64,000 nucleotides of DNA, from contig NZ_CP094326.1 of the NCBI RefSeq assembly GCF_022760175.1, forward strand, positions 930,001-994,000, written 5' to 3'. The position numbers and the translations under genes were made by a program. Under the pieces are notes generated by a model. That model ran no database searches. It was not told the DNA's origin and saw only the letters and a list, made by a program, of their open reading frames with translations. The stretch is from Zhouia spongiae (lineage in GTDB: Bacteria; Bacteroidota; Bacteroidia; Flavobacteriales; Flavobacteriaceae). Position 1 is the stretch's first letter; each line of letters starts with the position of its first letter. Shown here piece by piece: positions 63,663-64,000 of the stretch.

Positions 63663-64000
63663 ATGTATCCAGCAGAACTAGTAAAACCAATGAAAGAAGA
63701 TTTAACTTCTGCAGGTTTTCAGGAACTTATTACCGTTGAAGATGTAGATGTAGCTATGGCGCAAAAAGGAACTACCCTGGTCGTTGTTAATTCTGTTTGT
63801 GGTTGTGCAGCAGCCAATGCCCGCCCGGGAGCAAAATTAAGCTTACAAAACGCTAAAAAACCTGATAACCTTTATACCGTTTTTGCAGGAGTTGACCGTG
63901 AAGCAACAGACAAAGCAAGAGGGCATATGTTACCTTTCCCTCCATCATCGCCAAGCATGGCCCTATTTAGGGATGGAGAATTGGTTCATATGCTGGAACG
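63663..64000 (+). CDS. BrxA/BrxB-type bacilliredoxin (partial, cut by window end)
   Basis: Thiol-disulfide protein that removes bacillithiol or similar low-molecular-weight thiols from proteins. 112 codons are present and the frame is open at the window edge; the family is about 137-145 residues, so some 25-30 are missing. The start MYPAELVKPMKEDLTSAGFQ is typical of the YphP/YqiW family. The active site C-G-C (Cys46 and Cys48) lies in VVNSVCGCAAANARPG. Flavobacteria often have it with bacillithiol synthesis genes, none of which are in the window. Confidence 0.93.
   Translation, partial: MYPAELVKPMKEDLTSAGFQELITVEDVDVAMAQKGTTLVVVNSVCGCAAANARPGAKLSLQNAKKPDNLYTVFAGVDREATDKARGHMLPFPPSSPSMALFRDGELVHMLE

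Noticed and set aside
1-64000. CRISPR array or defence island
   Set aside because: No regularly spaced direct repeats and no Cas, restriction, abortive-infection or toxin-antitoxin gene families were seen.
1-64000. Insertion sequence or prophage
   Set aside because: No transposase, integrase or phage structural genes; the repeats found encode no protein.

Overview
The window looks like a core chromosomal stretch of a member of Bacteroidota, family Flavobacteriaceae. The evidence is the gliding-motility genes gldD and gldE, a secreted protease with a type IX secretion (T9SS) sorting tail, two TonB-dependent receptors with carboxypeptidase-like N-domains, a PiT phosphate carrier with a long C-terminal tail, moderate AT richness, and many promoters with the Bacteroidetes -7 element TAnnTTTG (best case TTTG-N19-TATATTTG before rplU). 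I cannot name the species from sequence alone. I saw no prophage, transposase, CRISPR array, rRNA or obvious defence island.

Layout. 1-3.5 kb: a TonB receptor cut by the window edge and, behind it, a TPR/helix-turn-helix regulator. 3.6-5 kb: rpmA-rplU (L27, L21 with an extra C-terminal domain) and a DUF4199 membrane protein. 5.2-8.7 kb: an M16 peptidase pair, one active and one lacking the zinc motif. 8.8-10.3 kb: a DMT exporter and a coiled-coil lipoprotein. 10.6-14.1 kb: operon mutY-ssb-gldE-gldD. 14.2-16.4 kb: HU/IHF protein, a 30-residue AURKAIP1/COX24-type basic protein, and RNase G. 16.4-25.9 kb: a decayed LOG-family gene, a TlpA-like thioredoxin protein, lipoproteins, a GH27 alpha-galactosidase, a Tricorn-like protease, a GyrI-like protein and an AlkD-like repair protein. 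26-35.8 kb: recX, mgtE, rsmA, a TPR protein, serS with a candidate structured RNA in its leader, a gamma-carboxylase-like HTTM protein and ribF. 36-40.4 kb: the secreted metalloprotease and a lipoprotein. 40.5-44.4 kb: prs-rplY-pth, tRNA-Leu(CAA) and dgt. 44.7-48.3 kb: a phosphate porin and PiT transporter. 48.3-52.4 kb: an RDD protein and nrdA/nrdB. 52.9-59.8 kb: a DUF4412-like protein, DUF3109, MarC, a small membrane protein plus an FAD protein, CtpA-type protease, dCMP deaminase and HupE/UreJ. 60-64 kb: a siderophore-type TonB receptor, a DjlA-like protein and a partial bacilliredoxin.

Genes that plausibly work together: porin and PiT for phosphate; nrdA/nrdB, dCMP deaminase and dgt for dNTP pools; rsmA, rplU, rpmA, rplY, serS, pth and rng for translation and RNA; gldD/gldE for gliding and T9SS, and the T9SS-tailed protease as a client of that system.

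The least ordinary features are: (1) a dispersed palindromic repeat family with three copies (about 6.5, 10.4 and 62.6 kb), one with an internal 39-bp duplication; (2) the tiny COX24-domain gene whose last codons form its own terminator; (3) the structured RNA candidate directly before serS; (4) a perfect 46-bp palindrome bounded exactly by the stop codons of two convergent genes; (5) an in-frame LOG pseudogene; and (6) a strong stand-alone terminator in the leader of the phosphate genes. No wholly new multi-gene system could be demonstrated.
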